NCBI RefSeq assembly: GCF_000381905.1
Contig: NZ_KB907269.1
Location: forward strand, 1-64,000
From: Paenibacillus fonticola DSM 21315
Lineage (GTDB): Bacteria; Bacillota; Bacilli; Paenibacillales; Paenibacillaceae
Direction: 5' to 3'
DNA: 64,000 nt
The notes beneath the pieces were generated by a model. It was not told the DNA's origin. It did not search any database and was given only the letters and a program-made list of their open reading frames with translations. Both the position numbers and the translations under genes were made by a program. Shown one piece after another: positions 24,124-33,161 of this stretch (position 1 is its first letter; each line of letters opens with the position of its first letter).

Positions 24124-25503
24124 ATGTTGAGCGATACGATTGCTGCCATATCTACGGCGGTAGGCGAAAGTGGGATAGCCGTTATTCGGGTGAGCGGACC
24201 AGAGGCGATAGCAGAAGTGGGGGAATTGTTTCGCTCGAAGCAGCCGTTGACTGAAGTGGATAGCCATACGGTGCATTACGGCTTTATCATGCATCCAGCG
24301 ACCCAAGAAAAGCTGGAGGAGGTCCTGGTGTCGGTATTCCGGGCACCTCGTTCGTTTACGACAGAGGATGTTGTAGAAATCAGCACACACGGCGGGATTA
24401 TTTCCGTAAAGCGGGTCATGGATCTTTTGCTGCTGCAGCCGAATATTCGGTTGGCGGAGCCGGGAGAGTTTACGAAGCGCGCATTCTTGAACGGACGGAT
24501 CGATTTGTCGCAGGCGGAGGCGGTCATTGATTTGATCCGCTCGAAGTCGGATCGGGCATTCTCAGTGGCCCTAAAGCAAGTGGAGGGCGACTTGTCTCGT
24601 AAAATTACGGAGCTGCGCCATACGCTGGTGGAGACGCTGGCTCATATCGAGGTCAACATTGACTATCCAGAGCATGATGTGGAGTCTTTAACGACACAAT
24701 TTATTAAGACGAAATGCGCGGAAGTGACAGAGGGGATCGATCGGCTGTTAAAGACGGCGAACCAGGGCAAAATATTGCGCGAAGGCATTACGACGGCGAT
24801 CGTAGGCCGGCCCAATGTGGGTAAATCATCGCTTTTAAACGCGCTGGCAAGGGAGAATAAAGCGATTGTGACGGATATTCCGGGAACGACGCGGGATGTG
24901 ATTGAGGAGTTTGTAACGATCAACAATATTCCGCTTAAGCTGCTTGATACGGCGGGGATTCGTGAGACGATTGATGTCGTAGAGCAGATTGGCGTAGAGA
25001 AGTCCAGGGCCGCTGTTCATGAAGCGGATTTAATCCTGCTTGTTCTGAACAGCGCGGAGCTGCTGCATGAGGATGAAATTCATTTGATGGAGCAGCTGAG
25101 AGGGCGGCAAACGATTGTTTTGCTGAATAAGATAGATCTGCCTCAGCAATTGAACCGGGAGGTTGTAACCCGCTATTTTTCCGAGGAAGCGATCGTAGAG
25201 CTGTCTGTGAAGACGGAAGAAGGATTGGATCATTTAGAGGACGCGATCTCGACGCTGTTTTTTGGCGGTCAATTGGAGTCTGGTGACTTGACTTATGTTA
25301 GCAACGTAAGGCATATCGCGCTGCTTAATAAAGCGAAGCAATCTTTAGCGGATGCATACGAGGCGGCAGATATCGGCATACCGATCGATATACTACAAAT
25401 CGATGTCCGGCTAGCTTGGGAGCAGCTTGGTGAAGTGATTGGGGATGCCGCGCCAGATGCGTTGATTGATCAAATTTTCTCACAATTTTGTCTTGGAAAA
25501 TAA
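24124..25503 (+). CDS. mnmE: tRNA modification GTPase MnmE
   Basis: MnmE with MnmG adds the carboxymethylaminomethyl group to U34 of certain tRNAs. The 459-residue protein has an N-terminal folate-binding domain, a G domain with GRPNVGKSS (about 228-236), DIPGTTRD and DTAGIRET, and the C-terminal FCLGK, which keeps the essential cysteine motif. An ATGAGGTGAATAAATC leader gives the ribosome site. It precedes mnmG by 138 bases. Confidence 0.98.
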   Translation: MLSDTIAAISTAVGESGIAVIRVSGPEAIAEVGELFRSKQPLTEVDSHTVHYGFIMHPATQEKLEEVLVSVFRAPRSFTTEDVVEISTHGGIISVKRVMDLLLLQPNIRLAEPGEFTKRAFLNGRIDLSQAEAVIDLIRSKSDRAFSVALKQVEGDLSRKITELRHTLVETLAHIEVNIDYPEHDVESLTTQFIKTKCAEVTEGIDRLLKTANQGKILREGITTAIVGRPNVGKSSLLNALARENKAIVTDIPGTTRDVIEEFVTINNIPLKLLDTAGIRETIDVVEQIGVEKSRAAVHEADLILLVLNSAELLHEDEIHLMEQLRGRQTIVLLNKIDLPQQLNREVVTRYFSEEAIVELSVKTEEGLDHLEDAISTLFFGGQLESGDLTYVSNVRHIALLNKAKQSLADAYEAADIGIPIDILQIDVRLAWEQLGEVIGDAAPDALIDQIFSQFCLGK

Positions 25504-25579
25504 GTTGTCGTACGTATGGTGATTGTTCATTCATGGTATGATGAAAAAGAACGATTTAAATAGTTCAAATTTTAAATAA

Positions 25580-25603
25580 GCGATCTGTTTAATGATCGTT
25601 TTT
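25580..25603 (+). terminator. Weak terminator-like hairpin between mnmE and mnmG
   Basis: CGATC and GATCG make a five-base stem followed by TTTTT. The stem is short, so it may only partly end the mnmE transcript. A GGGGG ribosome site for mnmG follows. Confidence 0.4.
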
Positions 25604-25641
25604 GTAACTATATATTTATTGAAATTAAAGGGGGTTTTAGG

Positions 25642-27528
25642 ATGGGGTTTGAAGCAGCACAATATGACGTCATCGTCGTCGGCGCCGGACATGCAGGCAG
25701 TGAATCCGCTCTGGCCGCTGCGCGTATGGGTTGTAACACACTATTGATTACGATCAACCTGGATATGGTCGCCTTCATGCCATGCAATCCTTCCATCGGA
25801 GGGCCGGCCAAAGGCCATGTCGTTAGGGAAGTGGACGCTATTGGCGGTGAAATGGGGCGTAATATCGATAAAACGTTCATTCAAATGCGGATGCTGAATA
25901 CAGGAAAAGGACCGGCGGTTCATGCGCTTCGCGCACAGGCGGACAAAGTGATGTACCAGCATGAGATGAAGGACACACTGGAGAAGCAGGCGAACCTGAC
26001 CTTGCGTCAAGGTATGGTTGAAGACCTGATCGTAGAGGATGGCAAGTGCGTTGGTGTGACTACCCAGACAGGGGCGCAATATCGCAGTAAAGCAGTTGTA
26101 CTAACAACGGGAACTTATTTGCGCGGTAAAATCATCATGGGTGAGCTGGCTTATGAGAGCGGACCGAACAACCAGCAGCCTGCGGTTACCTTATCCCATA
26201 GTCTGAAGAAGCTTGGTTTTGAACTTGTTCGGTTCAAGACAGGCACGCCGCCTCGCGTTCACAGAGATTCAATTGATTTTGCCCAAACGGAAATTCAGCC
26301 GGGAGATGAGAATCCGAAGTTTTTCTCTTATGAAACAAAGAGCTCCGATAACGAACAGATGCCGTGCTGGCTAACGTATACGTCTCCGGAGACACATGAA
26401 ATCATCAATGCCAATCTGCATCGTGCCCCGATGTTCTCAGGTATTATTGAAGGAACAGGCGCTCGTTACTGTCCTTCCATCGAGGACAAAATCGTCCGTT
26501 TCAGCGATAAGCCGCAGCATCAGGTGTTCCTGGAGCCGGAAGGGAAAAATACAGCCGAGTACTATGTACAAGGTTTGTCAACGAGTATGCCGGAAGAAGT
26601 TCAGGAGCAAATCGTGCGTTCGGTTCCCGGCTTGCAAAATGCAAAAATTATGCGTAACGGCTATGCGATTGAATACGATGTAATTGTACCGACTCAGCTG
26701 TGGCCGACGATGGAAACGAAACTGCTGCCTGGACTGTTCACAGCGGGACAAATTAACGGTACCTCAGGCTATGAAGAGGCTTCTGCTCAAGGAGTGATGG
26801 CGGGCATTAACGCTGCGCGGAAAATTCAAGGCAAGGAATCGATTGTACTGGATCGTTCTCAGGGCTACATTGGAGTGCTGATTGATGATCTGGTGACGAA
26901 AGGTACGAATGAACCTTATCGCTTGCTCACTTCACGGGCAGAATACCGTTTGCTGCTTCGTCATGATAATGCGGATCTAAGGTTGACGCAAATCGGTTAT
27001 GACATCGGTCTGATTTCAGAGGAGCGCTATGCGCAGTTTCTGGATAAGAAAGAGAAGGTGGAGCAGGAGGTTGAACGTTTGCGGGCAACGAAGGTACGGC
27101 CTTCAGACATCAACCCTTTGTTGGAATCGATCGGTTCAGCGCCAATTCAGGATGGCAGTCATTTACTGGCGATATTGCGGCGTCCAGAAGTAACCTATTC
27201 GCTTATCCATCAATTCTCTCCAACAGAGCACGAATTGGACGAGGAAATGAGGGAGCAAGTAGAGATTCAGGTGAAGTATGCCGGATATATTGAAAAGCAA
27301 TTGATCCATGTAGAAAAATTGAAAAAAATGGAAAAGAAAAAACTTCCGGAAAATATCAAATATGAGGATATACAGGGGCTCGCAATTGAGGCACGTCAGA
27401 AGCTTGCGAAAATTCGTCCTATGTCGATTGGTCAAGCATCCCGTATATCCGGGGTTTCGCCAGCTGACATTTCCATTTTGCTCGTATATTTGGAACATTA
27501 TAACCGGGTTACCGCTGCAGGAGGATAA
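25642..27528 (+). CDS. mnmG: tRNA uridine-5-carboxymethylaminomethyl modification enzyme MnmG (GidA)
   Basis: The 628-residue FAD protein starts with the dinucleotide-binding motif VVGAGHAGSESALAAARMG and has the family segments NPSIGGPAKGHVVREVDAIGG and GTSGYEEASAQGVMAGINAA. It is MnmE's partner in tRNA wobble-uridine modification. Length and motif order are typical. It is four bases from rsmG, so the two are cotranscribed. Confidence 0.98.
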   Translation: MGFEAAQYDVIVVGAGHAGSESALAAARMGCNTLLITINLDMVAFMPCNPSIGGPAKGHVVREVDAIGGEMGRNIDKTFIQMRMLNTGKGPAVHALRAQADKVMYQHEMKDTLEKQANLTLRQGMVEDLIVEDGKCVGVTTQTGAQYRSKAVVLTTGTYLRGKIIMGELAYESGPNNQQPAVTLSHSLKKLGFELVRFKTGTPPRVHRDSIDFAQTEIQPGDENPKFFSYETKSSDNEQMPCWLTYTSPETHEIINANLHRAPMFSGIIEGTGARYCPSIEDKIVRFSDKPQHQVFLEPEGKNTAEYYVQGLSTSMPEEVQEQIVRSVPGLQNAKIMRNGYAIEYDVIVPTQLWPTMETKLLPGLFTAGQINGTSGYEEASAQGVMAGINAARKIQGKESIVLDRSQGYIGVLIDDLVTKGTNEPYRLLTSRAEYRLLLRHDNADLRLTQIGYDIGLISEERYAQFLDKKEKVEQEVERLRATKVRPSDINPLLESIGSAPIQDGSHLLAILRRPEVTYSLIHQFSPTEHELDEEMREQVEIQVKYAGYIEKQLIHVEKLKKMEKKKLPENIKYEDIQGLAIEARQKLAKIRPMSIGQASRISGVSPADISILLVYLEHYNRVTAAGG

Positions 27529-27532
27529 GTGA

Positions 27533-28255
27533 TTGGATCCGATACAATCTCAATTTCAGGCTTTGCTTCGCGATCATCATATTGAGGTGGATGAGAAGCA
27601 GCTGTTACAGTTTGAAACTTATTTTGAAGAGCTGGTTTCTTGGAATGAGAAAATGAATTTGACCGGAATTACCGAGCGCGAACAGGTATATGTGAAGCAT
27701 TTTTATGATTCACTTTCGTTGGCCTTCTATGTAAACATGAGAGAAGTTCATTCTCTGGCTGATATTGGTTCAGGTGCGGGTTTCCCAGGTATTCCGTTAA
27801 AAATATGTTTTCCTCATTTAAAGCTGACGATCGTTGATTCACTTAACAAACGAATTCAATTTTTGCAGCATGTAGTGGATCAGCTTGGTCTTCATGATGT
27901 TGAGTTAATCCACGGCCGTGCGGAGGACGTAGCGCGCAAGCCCATCTACCGCGACCAATTTGATTTAGCTACAGCACGAGCGGTTGCACGCATGACCGTA
28001 TTGAATGAATTTTGCCTTCCTTTTGTCAAAATAGGGGGCGCATTTGCAGCTATGAAGGGCAGCGATCCGAGCGAAGAAATAAAGGAGGCGGCACGCAGTA
28101 TGAAGGTGCTGAATGGAAAGCTTTTGGCGAGCCATCATTTTTCCTTGCCGCTTGATCATTCTGACCGGCATATCGTGCTGGTGAATAAAACAGCTGCAAC
28201 CCCTAAGGCATATCCTCGGAAGGCAGGCACACCTTTAAAGTCACCTATTATTTAA
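27533..28255 (+). CDS. rsmG: 16S rRNA 7-methylguanosine methyltransferase RsmG (GidB)
   Basis: RsmG methylates G527 (E. coli numbering) of 16S rRNA using S-adenosylmethionine. The 240-residue protein has the motif I DIGSGAGFPGIPLKI (about residue 73) and VDSLNKRIQFLQ. It starts with TTG, preceded by GCAGGAGG just inside mnmG's end. Loss of this enzyme gives low-level streptomycin resistance in other bacteria; the gene appears intact here. Confidence 0.97.
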   Translation: MDPIQSQFQALLRDHHIEVDEKQLLQFETYFEELVSWNEKMNLTGITEREQVYVKHFYDSLSLAFYVNMREVHSLADIGSGAGFPGIPLKICFPHLKLTIVDSLNKRIQFLQHVVDQLGLHDVELIHGRAEDVARKPIYRDQFDLATARAVARMTVLNEFCLPFVKIGGAFAAMKGSDPSEEIKEAARSMKVLNGKLLASHHFSLPLDHSDRHIVLVNKTAATPKAYPRKAGTPLKSPII

Positions 28256-28304
28256 CATGAACAACTTATTTAACATGAACAATACCTATCAAATATAGTA
28301 AATG

Positions 28305-28354
28305 GATCCCTCCCGACAAATTGTTCCACGTGAAACAACAAGTCGGGAGGATCT
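28305..28354. promoter_or_regulatory. parS: parS site inside the loop of a terminator-like hairpin
   Basis: TGTTCCACGTGAAACA (28322-28337) is a perfect 16-base Spo0J/ParB binding site. It is enclosed by arms GATCC-CTCCCGAC (28305-28317, one bulged C) and GTCGGGAGGATC (28342-28353), followed by TTTTCC. The stem follows the rsmG stop by 50 bases and would act as its terminator, with parS as the loop. Confidence 0.9.
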
Positions 28355-28703
28355 TTTCCTCACGCTATGAAATGGTGGAAAATTTACTGAATAAGAGAAT
28401 AGGATTATAGAGCAAAAAGTGGTAGAATAGATATATCGATCATCAATTGCCCGAGTTACTTGATTTCTACAGCTACGTGGTCAGCCTTCTGTAATTGTAG
28501 GCCGACTTGTGTTGTGCTTGTGAACTCTCATCGAAATAATGCCAGCTTAGAAATGGTTCACCTTGCAGAGTACATAGGTGTTCGAACTTCATGATGGGAC
28601 TATTTCACCGTTTACTGTGCAGCGTTCCTGTTGCAAGGCAGGGAAATGCAGCCCATAGGGCGATAGCCTTATGACACTATGAAATTAGGTGGTAATTTAC
28701 GGA
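28355..28703 (+). other. Gene-free leader region upstream of noc
   Basis: A TAGAAT (about 28423-28428) may be a -10 element, which would give a noc leader of roughly 270 bases. Several short inverted stretches occur but I see no known riboswitch, T-box or ORF. AGGTGG (28687-28692) is the noc ribosome site. Confidence 0.35.
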
Positions 28704-29522
28704 ATGAAAGAACAATTTTCTAAATTGTTTGGTTTTACCGAACGAAGCAGCGGAGATGAAGTGAAACAAATTCCGGTTGGTGAAATTGTCAGCAGTCCAT
28801 ACCAACCAAGAACGATTTTTGACGACGATAAAATTGAAGAGCTATGCCAAACGATCAAAACACATGGCGTCATTCAACCGATCGTCGTTCGTATTCGCAA
28901 TGACAAGTATGAGTTGATTGCTGGCGAAAGGCGCTGGCGCGCAGTAGTGAAGCTGGGATATGAGACGATTCCTGCCATTCTGCGTGAATTCAACGATTCC
29001 CAGGCCGCTTCGATTGCGTTGATTGAAAATCTGCAGCGGGAAGGTCTTACTTCCATTGAGGAAGCAATTGCTTATCAAAATTTAATAGATCTGCATCAAT
29101 TGACTCAGGAAAGCCTTGCCCAAAGACTAGGCAAGAGTCAATCGACGATTGCAAACAAAATTCGGCTGCTGCAGCTGCCCGAACAAGTAAAGACAGCGCT
29201 TATGGAGCGCAAAATTACGGAACGTCATGCCCGGGCTCTGTTGTCACTGGATACGGAAGAGCTTCAGCTGAAGGTTCTTGAAGAAATCATCAGTAAAGAA
29301 CTTAATGTTAAACAAACCGAAGCACGCGTGGCATTCTATAAAGAAGTCGCGAACAACAAAAAGGCGCCAAAGCGAATTTCTTTTTCCAAAGATGTTCGTC
29401 TGGCCCTGAACACGATTCGCCAATCCATTGACATGGTATCTGGCTCTGGAATGCAGATTAAAACTTCGGAAAAAGATCATGAAGATCATTATGAAATTGT
29501 CATTCAAATTCCTAAAAGATAA
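28704..29522 (+). CDS. noc: Nucleoid occlusion protein Noc
   Basis: Noc is a ParB-family CTPase that binds dispersed NBS sites and the membrane to prevent septation over the nucleoid. The 272-residue protein begins MKEQFSKLFGF, an amphipathic membrane-targeting helix as in B. subtilis Noc, followed by SSPYQPRTIFDDDKI, the CTP-binding GERRWRAV motif and a helix-turn-helix (AQRLGKSQSTIANKIRLLQLP). I chose the ATG over an upstream GTG at 28689 because the latter would destroy the amphipathic N-terminus and lies within the ribosome site. Distinguished from Spo0J by position next to rsmG and by the N-terminus. Confidence 0.95.
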   Translation: MKEQFSKLFGFTERSSGDEVKQIPVGEIVSSPYQPRTIFDDDKIEELCQTIKTHGVIQPIVVRIRNDKYELIAGERRWRAVVKLGYETIPAILREFNDSQAASIALIENLQREGLTSIEEAIAYQNLIDLHQLTQESLAQRLGKSQSTIANKIRLLQLPEQVKTALMERKITERHARALLSLDTEELQLKVLEEIISKELNVKQTEARVAFYKEVANNKKAPKRISFSKDVRLALNTIRQSIDMVSGSGMQIKTSEKDHEDHYEIVIQIPKR

Positions 29523-29532
29523 TGTGATTCTC

Positions 29533-29571
29533 GCTGACCTTAACCGCGAGGGGGGAGGTCAGCTTCTTTTT
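29533..29571 (+). terminator. Terminator after noc
   Basis: GCTGACCT and AGGTCAGC form a perfect eight-base stem followed by TTCTTTTT, 10 bases past the noc stop. The soj gene therefore has its own promoter in 29572-29764. Confidence 0.8.
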
Positions 29572-29764
29572 CGGCAAAATGGCTTGACTCACCCAGGTGT
29601 ATTTCCATATAACCGAACGATGCAGCTAGCGGGAATGATCTTATGTCATAAGAGTGCGGCTTACACTGGGATGACTTTGTTGTCTTTTTGTAGCTACAGC
29701 TTAGTGAATACTTACATTTTCAAAACTACAAGAAGATTTTTAACTGATACTGAGGTGAAATAGA

Positions 29765-30526
29765 TTGTCTAAAATCATTGCCATTGCTAACCAAAAAGGA
29801 GGAGTCGGGAAGACAACAACCTCCGTTAACCTCGGGGCAGGACTTGCTGCGATCGGAAAAAAAGTGCTGCTCATTGATATTGACCCGCAAGGAAATACAA
29901 CGAGTGGAGTTGGTATCAACAAGGCCGACGTTGCCAATTGCATTTATGATGTACTGATTAATGAGGTCAATCCTAAGGAAGCAATTACTTCTACACAGGT
30001 TGAAGGTCTGGACATTATACCTGCGACGATTCAGCTTGCTGGGGCAGAAATTGAACTTGTTCCGACGATATCACGGGAAGTCCGGCTTAAGAAGTCGATT
30101 CAACAAATCAAGCATATGTATGACTATGTACTTATTGATTGCCCGCCGTCACTGGGAATATTAACGATTAACTCTTTGACAGCGGCTGATTCAGTATTGA
30201 TTCCCATTCAGTGTGAATATTATGCCCTTGAAGGGTTGAGTCAGCTTCTCAATACGGTACGTCTCGTTCAGAAGCATTTAAACACCTCACTGCAAATTGA
30301 AGGTGTTCTTCTTACGATGTTTGATGCCCGTACGAACTTAGGTATTCAAGTCATCGAAGAAGTTAAGAAGTATTTTCAGCAAAAAGTTTACAAAACCGTT
30401 ATTCCACGCAATGTTCGCTTAAGCGAAGCGCCATCGCATGGTCAATCGATTATCACCTACGATCCCCGATCCAAGGGAGCGGAAGTATATCTAGAGTTGG
30501 CAAAGGAAGTGGTTTCTTATGAGTAA
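29765..30526 (+). CDS. soj: Chromosome partitioning ATPase Soj (ParA)
   Basis: Soj is a deviant Walker ATPase that, with Spo0J, controls DnaA activity and chromosome segregation. The 253-residue protein shows KGGVGKTTTSVNLGAGLA (Walker A with the signature lysine, residues 11-28), LLIDIDPQGNTTSG and YVLIDCPPSLG. The start is TTG. It overlaps spo0J by eight bases, so the two are translationally coupled. In B. subtilis, monomeric Soj inhibits and dimeric Soj activates DnaA, which fits its place near oriC. Confidence 0.98.
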   Translation: MSKIIAIANQKGGVGKTTTSVNLGAGLAAIGKKVLLIDIDPQGNTTSGVGINKADVANCIYDVLINEVNPKEAITSTQVEGLDIIPATIQLAGAEIELVPTISREVRLKKSIQQIKHMYDYVLIDCPPSLGILTINSLTAADSVLIPIQCEYYALEGLSQLLNTVRLVQKHLNTSLQIEGVLLTMFDARTNLGIQVIEEVKKYFQQKVYKTVIPRNVRLSEAPSHGQSIITYDPRSKGAEVYLELAKEVVSYE

Positions 30527-31358
30527 ACGTTTGGGGAAGGGCCTGGATGCGCTGATACCATCACTCTCCATTCAAGAGGATGATAAAGTGGTGGACATAC
30601 CACTGAATCAGCTTCGTGCCAACCCGTATCAACCACGTAAAACTTTTGATGAAGATGCAATTCGTGAGTTGGCGGAATCGATTCGTCAGCATGGCGTCAT
30701 TCAGCCGATCATTGTCCGCAGTGTATTGAAAGGATATGAAATTATAGCAGGGGAACGTAGATTCCGCGCTTCGCAATATTGTGGAAACAATACAATTCCG
30801 GCTGTTGTGCGGTCTTTTTCGGATCAGCAGGTTATGGAAATTGCTCTCATCGAAAACCTGCAGCGTGAAAATTTGAATGCCATGGAAATCGCGGTTGCCT
30901 ATCAAGGGTTAATGGATCAGTTCCAATTGACGCAAGAGGAATTGTCTATGAAGGTAGGAAAATCCCGATCCCATATTGCTAACTTCTTGCGATTGCTATC
31001 ACTGCCGGAGGAAGTTAAGGAATATGTTTCACGTGGAACATTATCCATGGGACATGCTCGAGCATTGGTTGGTTTGAAGGATGCAGCAATTATTAAAGAA
31101 CTTGCTAAACAGTGTATAGATCATGAATGGAGTGTCCGGGAGCTAGAGGATGCCGTTCAACAGCTTGATCGTAAAAAGAATGACAAGCAGAAACCTGCTT
31201 CGCCAAAGCGCGACCCTTATATAGAAGAAGTAGAAGGAAGCTTGCGCGAGAAGTTTAAGACAACGGTGAAAATCAAAGCGGGGAAAGAAAAAGGGAAAAT
31301 TGAAATTAACTACTACAGCCAGCAGGATTTACAGAGATTGCTTGATTTGCTCTCATGA
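30519..31358 (+). CDS. spo0J: Chromosome partitioning protein Spo0J (ParB)
   Basis: Spo0J is a CTP-dependent DNA clamp that loads at parS and recruits SMC. The 279-residue protein has the N-terminal Soj-stimulating segment KRLGKGLDALIPS, the CTP-binding GERRFRAS motif (residues 78-85), a helix-turn-helix around MKVGKSRSHIANFLRLLSLP and a basic C-terminal dimerisation region. A parS site lies inside its own coding sequence, as in B. subtilis. Confidence 0.98.
   Translation: MSKRLGKGLDALIPSLSIQEDDKVVDIPLNQLRANPYQPRKTFDEDAIRELAESIRQHGVIQPIIVRSVLKGYEIIAGERRFRASQYCGNNTIPAVVRSFSDQQVMEIALIENLQRENLNAMEIAVAYQGLMDQFQLTQEELSMKVGKSRSHIANFLRLLSLPEEVKEYVSRGTLSMGHARALVGLKDAAIIKELAKQCIDHEWSVRELEDAVQQLDRKKNDKQKPASPKRDPYIEEVEGSLREKFKTTVKIKAGKEKGKIEINYYSQQDLQRLLDLLS
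31025..31040 (+). promoter_or_regulatory. parS: parS site within spo0J
   Basis: TGTTTCACGTGGAACA is a full parS palindrome (reverse complement of TGTTCCACGTGAAACA) encoded in frame inside spo0J. It lies 2.7 kb from the other parS in this window. Confidence 0.92.
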
Positions 31359-31482
31359 TCTAGTAAGTTAAATTAAGGATGACATATTCATCTTATCTGT
31401 GAGAGTCGTTCCATTCTCAGCAGGGGAGGGGTATGTCATTCTTGGTCTTATATAGTATCGCTTGGCAAGGGGGAATTGTCTG

Positions 31483-32637
31483 ATGGAACCGTCTGTAATT
31501 TATTTGGATCATGCTGCCACATCCTGGCCTAAGCCTCCGGTAGTAGGAGAAGCGATGATGGCTATTTTGAATGGACAGGCTGCCAGCGCGGGGCGCGGCA
31601 ACCACAATATGGCGATTCAAGCAGGCAGAGTTATGTTTAATGCTAGGAAAGCGTTAGCCTCCTTGTTCCATATTTCCAATCCCAATGATATCATTTTTAC
31701 CTCCAATACCACCTCGGCACTGAATTTAGCGATTAAAGGCTGGTTAAAGCCGGGAGACCATGTCATTGCTACAATGATTGAGCACAACTCCGTGCGAAGG
31801 CCTCTTGAATACTTGAAAAGAACGATAGGGATTCAAGTGGACTATGTTGCTGTTAGTGATCAGGGTCAGCTGGATTTGGGTTCGGTGAAAAAGTGTTTTC
31901 GTCCTGAAACAACGATGGTTGTCTGCTCCCACAGTTCCAATTTACTTGGCTGTATTATGCCGCTGCAAGAGCTAGGCCGACTGGCCAAAGAACATGGAGC
32001 AATTTTGCTCGTCGATGCCGCACAAACGGCAGGAACGTTTCCGATCAATGTGACGGAAATGGAGATCGATATGCTGGCTTTTCCAGGGCATAAAGGTCTG
32101 CTGGGCCCGCAAGGAACCGGAGGGTTGTATATTGCTCCTCACGTGGAACTGGAGCCTTTGCTGCATGGAGGGACAGGCAGTCAATCCGAAGAGTTGGAAC
32201 AGCCCTCCGTACGTCCTGATCGTTATGAAGCTGGAACAGCTAATACGGTCGGCATAGCGGGACTGGCGGCCGGCGTGAATGCTGTGCTTGAAGATGGAGT
32301 AGAACGGATTTATGAGCGCCAATGGAAGCTGACTCAGATGATGATGAGGGAATTGGAAAGCATGCCAGGCGTGTCAGTGATTGGTCCCAGACTTGGGCTG
32401 CCGCGGACAGGCATTGTAGCTTATAATTTAGAAGGCAGAGATGCGGCGGAAATCGCTTTTACATTAGACCGGAAATATCAAATCGCAGTCCGTGCCGGTT
32501 ATCATTGTACTCCCTTGGGACATGAGACGGCGGGAACGTTAGCAGGCGGTGCGGTTAGAGCAAGTGTAGGGTTTGATACGAAAGAAAAAGAGATTGAGGC
32601 ATTCATAGCAGCTATGCGGCATATTTCGGCGCAATGA
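31483..32637 (+). CDS. Cysteine desulfurase-like class V aminotransferase
   Basis: This PLP enzyme of about 384 residues has the class V start IYLDHAATSWPKP, the PLP-lysine motif AFPGHKGLLGPQGTGGLYI and a C-terminal cysteine loop AGYHCTPLGHE that supplies the persulfide cysteine. It resembles the desulfurase subfamily known as am_tr_V_EF2568, distinct from housekeeping IscS/SufS. It would release sulfur (or selenium) from cysteine or selenocysteine; the acceptor is unknown. The ATG at 31483 has AAGGGGG nine bases upstream. A DUF3343 gene, whose family has been proposed as Se/S carriers, lies 1.3 kb downstream. Confidence 0.88.
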   Translation: MEPSVIYLDHAATSWPKPPVVGEAMMAILNGQAASAGRGNHNMAIQAGRVMFNARKALASLFHISNPNDIIFTSNTTSALNLAIKGWLKPGDHVIATMIEHNSVRRPLEYLKRTIGIQVDYVAVSDQGQLDLGSVKKCFRPETTMVVCSHSSNLLGCIMPLQELGRLAKEHGAILLVDAAQTAGTFPINVTEMEIDMLAFPGHKGLLGPQGTGGLYIAPHVELEPLLHGGTGSQSEELEQPSVRPDRYEAGTANTVGIAGLAAGVNAVLEDGVERIYERQWKLTQMMMRELESMPGVSVIGPRLGLPRTGIVAYNLEGRDAAEIAFTLDRKYQIAVRAGYHCTPLGHETAGTLAGGAVRASVGFDTKEKEIEAFIAAMRHISAQ

Positions 32638-32660
32638 AATGAACATAGGGGAGAGAAAGC

Positions 32661-33161
32661 ATGCAAGAATGGAATGAGCTCATTCTGGAACAATTAGTTT
32701 GGGTTGTAATCGGGTTAGTGATCGTTGTAGTTTGGCTGCTCATATGGAATTTGCTGCAAGGCAGCAAGTTGCGAAAAATGCGCCGGAAATACGAACTAAT
32801 GATGCAGGGCAGCGGTGTGGAGGATTTGGAAAGCTTGCTGATTGATTTGAAAATTCAGCAGGGGAAAATTGAGGACTCGCAAGCAGAGCAGAAAAACGTC
32901 ATTGACCAGTTGCTGAAGCTTGTGCCGAAGCAAAAGGCAAAAATCGGCATGAAGCGTTACAACGCTTTTGCTGAGCAGGGCAGTGAACTAAGCTTTTCCG
33001 TAGCTTTTATTAATGATGAGAAAAACGGGGTTGTCATTACCGGTATTTACAATCGGGACGGTTCATATGTATATGCCAAGCCGTTAACAAACGGTGAATC
33101 ACCGCATGCACTCTCTCCCGAAGAGGTAGAGGTTATTGCTCTCGCCGCGAAAGGGGAATGA
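32661..33161 (+). CDS. DUF4446 family membrane-anchored protein
   Basis: The 166-residue protein has one N-terminal membrane helix (about 12-33), a charged helical stretch (about 38-85) that could form a coiled coil, and a C-terminal beta-rich segment (RYNAFAEQGSELSFSVAFIN, then NGVVITGIYNRDGSY) typical of DUF4446. Function is unknown; the family occurs next to spo0J in many Firmicutes. Its last 29 bases overlap the 3' end of the oppositely oriented yyaC gene. A GGGGAGAG ribosome site precedes the ATG. Confidence 0.85.
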   Translation: MQEWNELILEQLVWVVIGLVIVVVWLLIWNLLQGSKLRKMRRKYELMMQGSGVEDLESLLIDLKIQQGKIEDSQAEQKNVIDQLLKLVPKQKAKIGMKRYNAFAEQGSELSFSVAFINDEKNGVVITGIYNRDGSYVYAKPLTNGESPHALSPEEVEVIALAAKGE

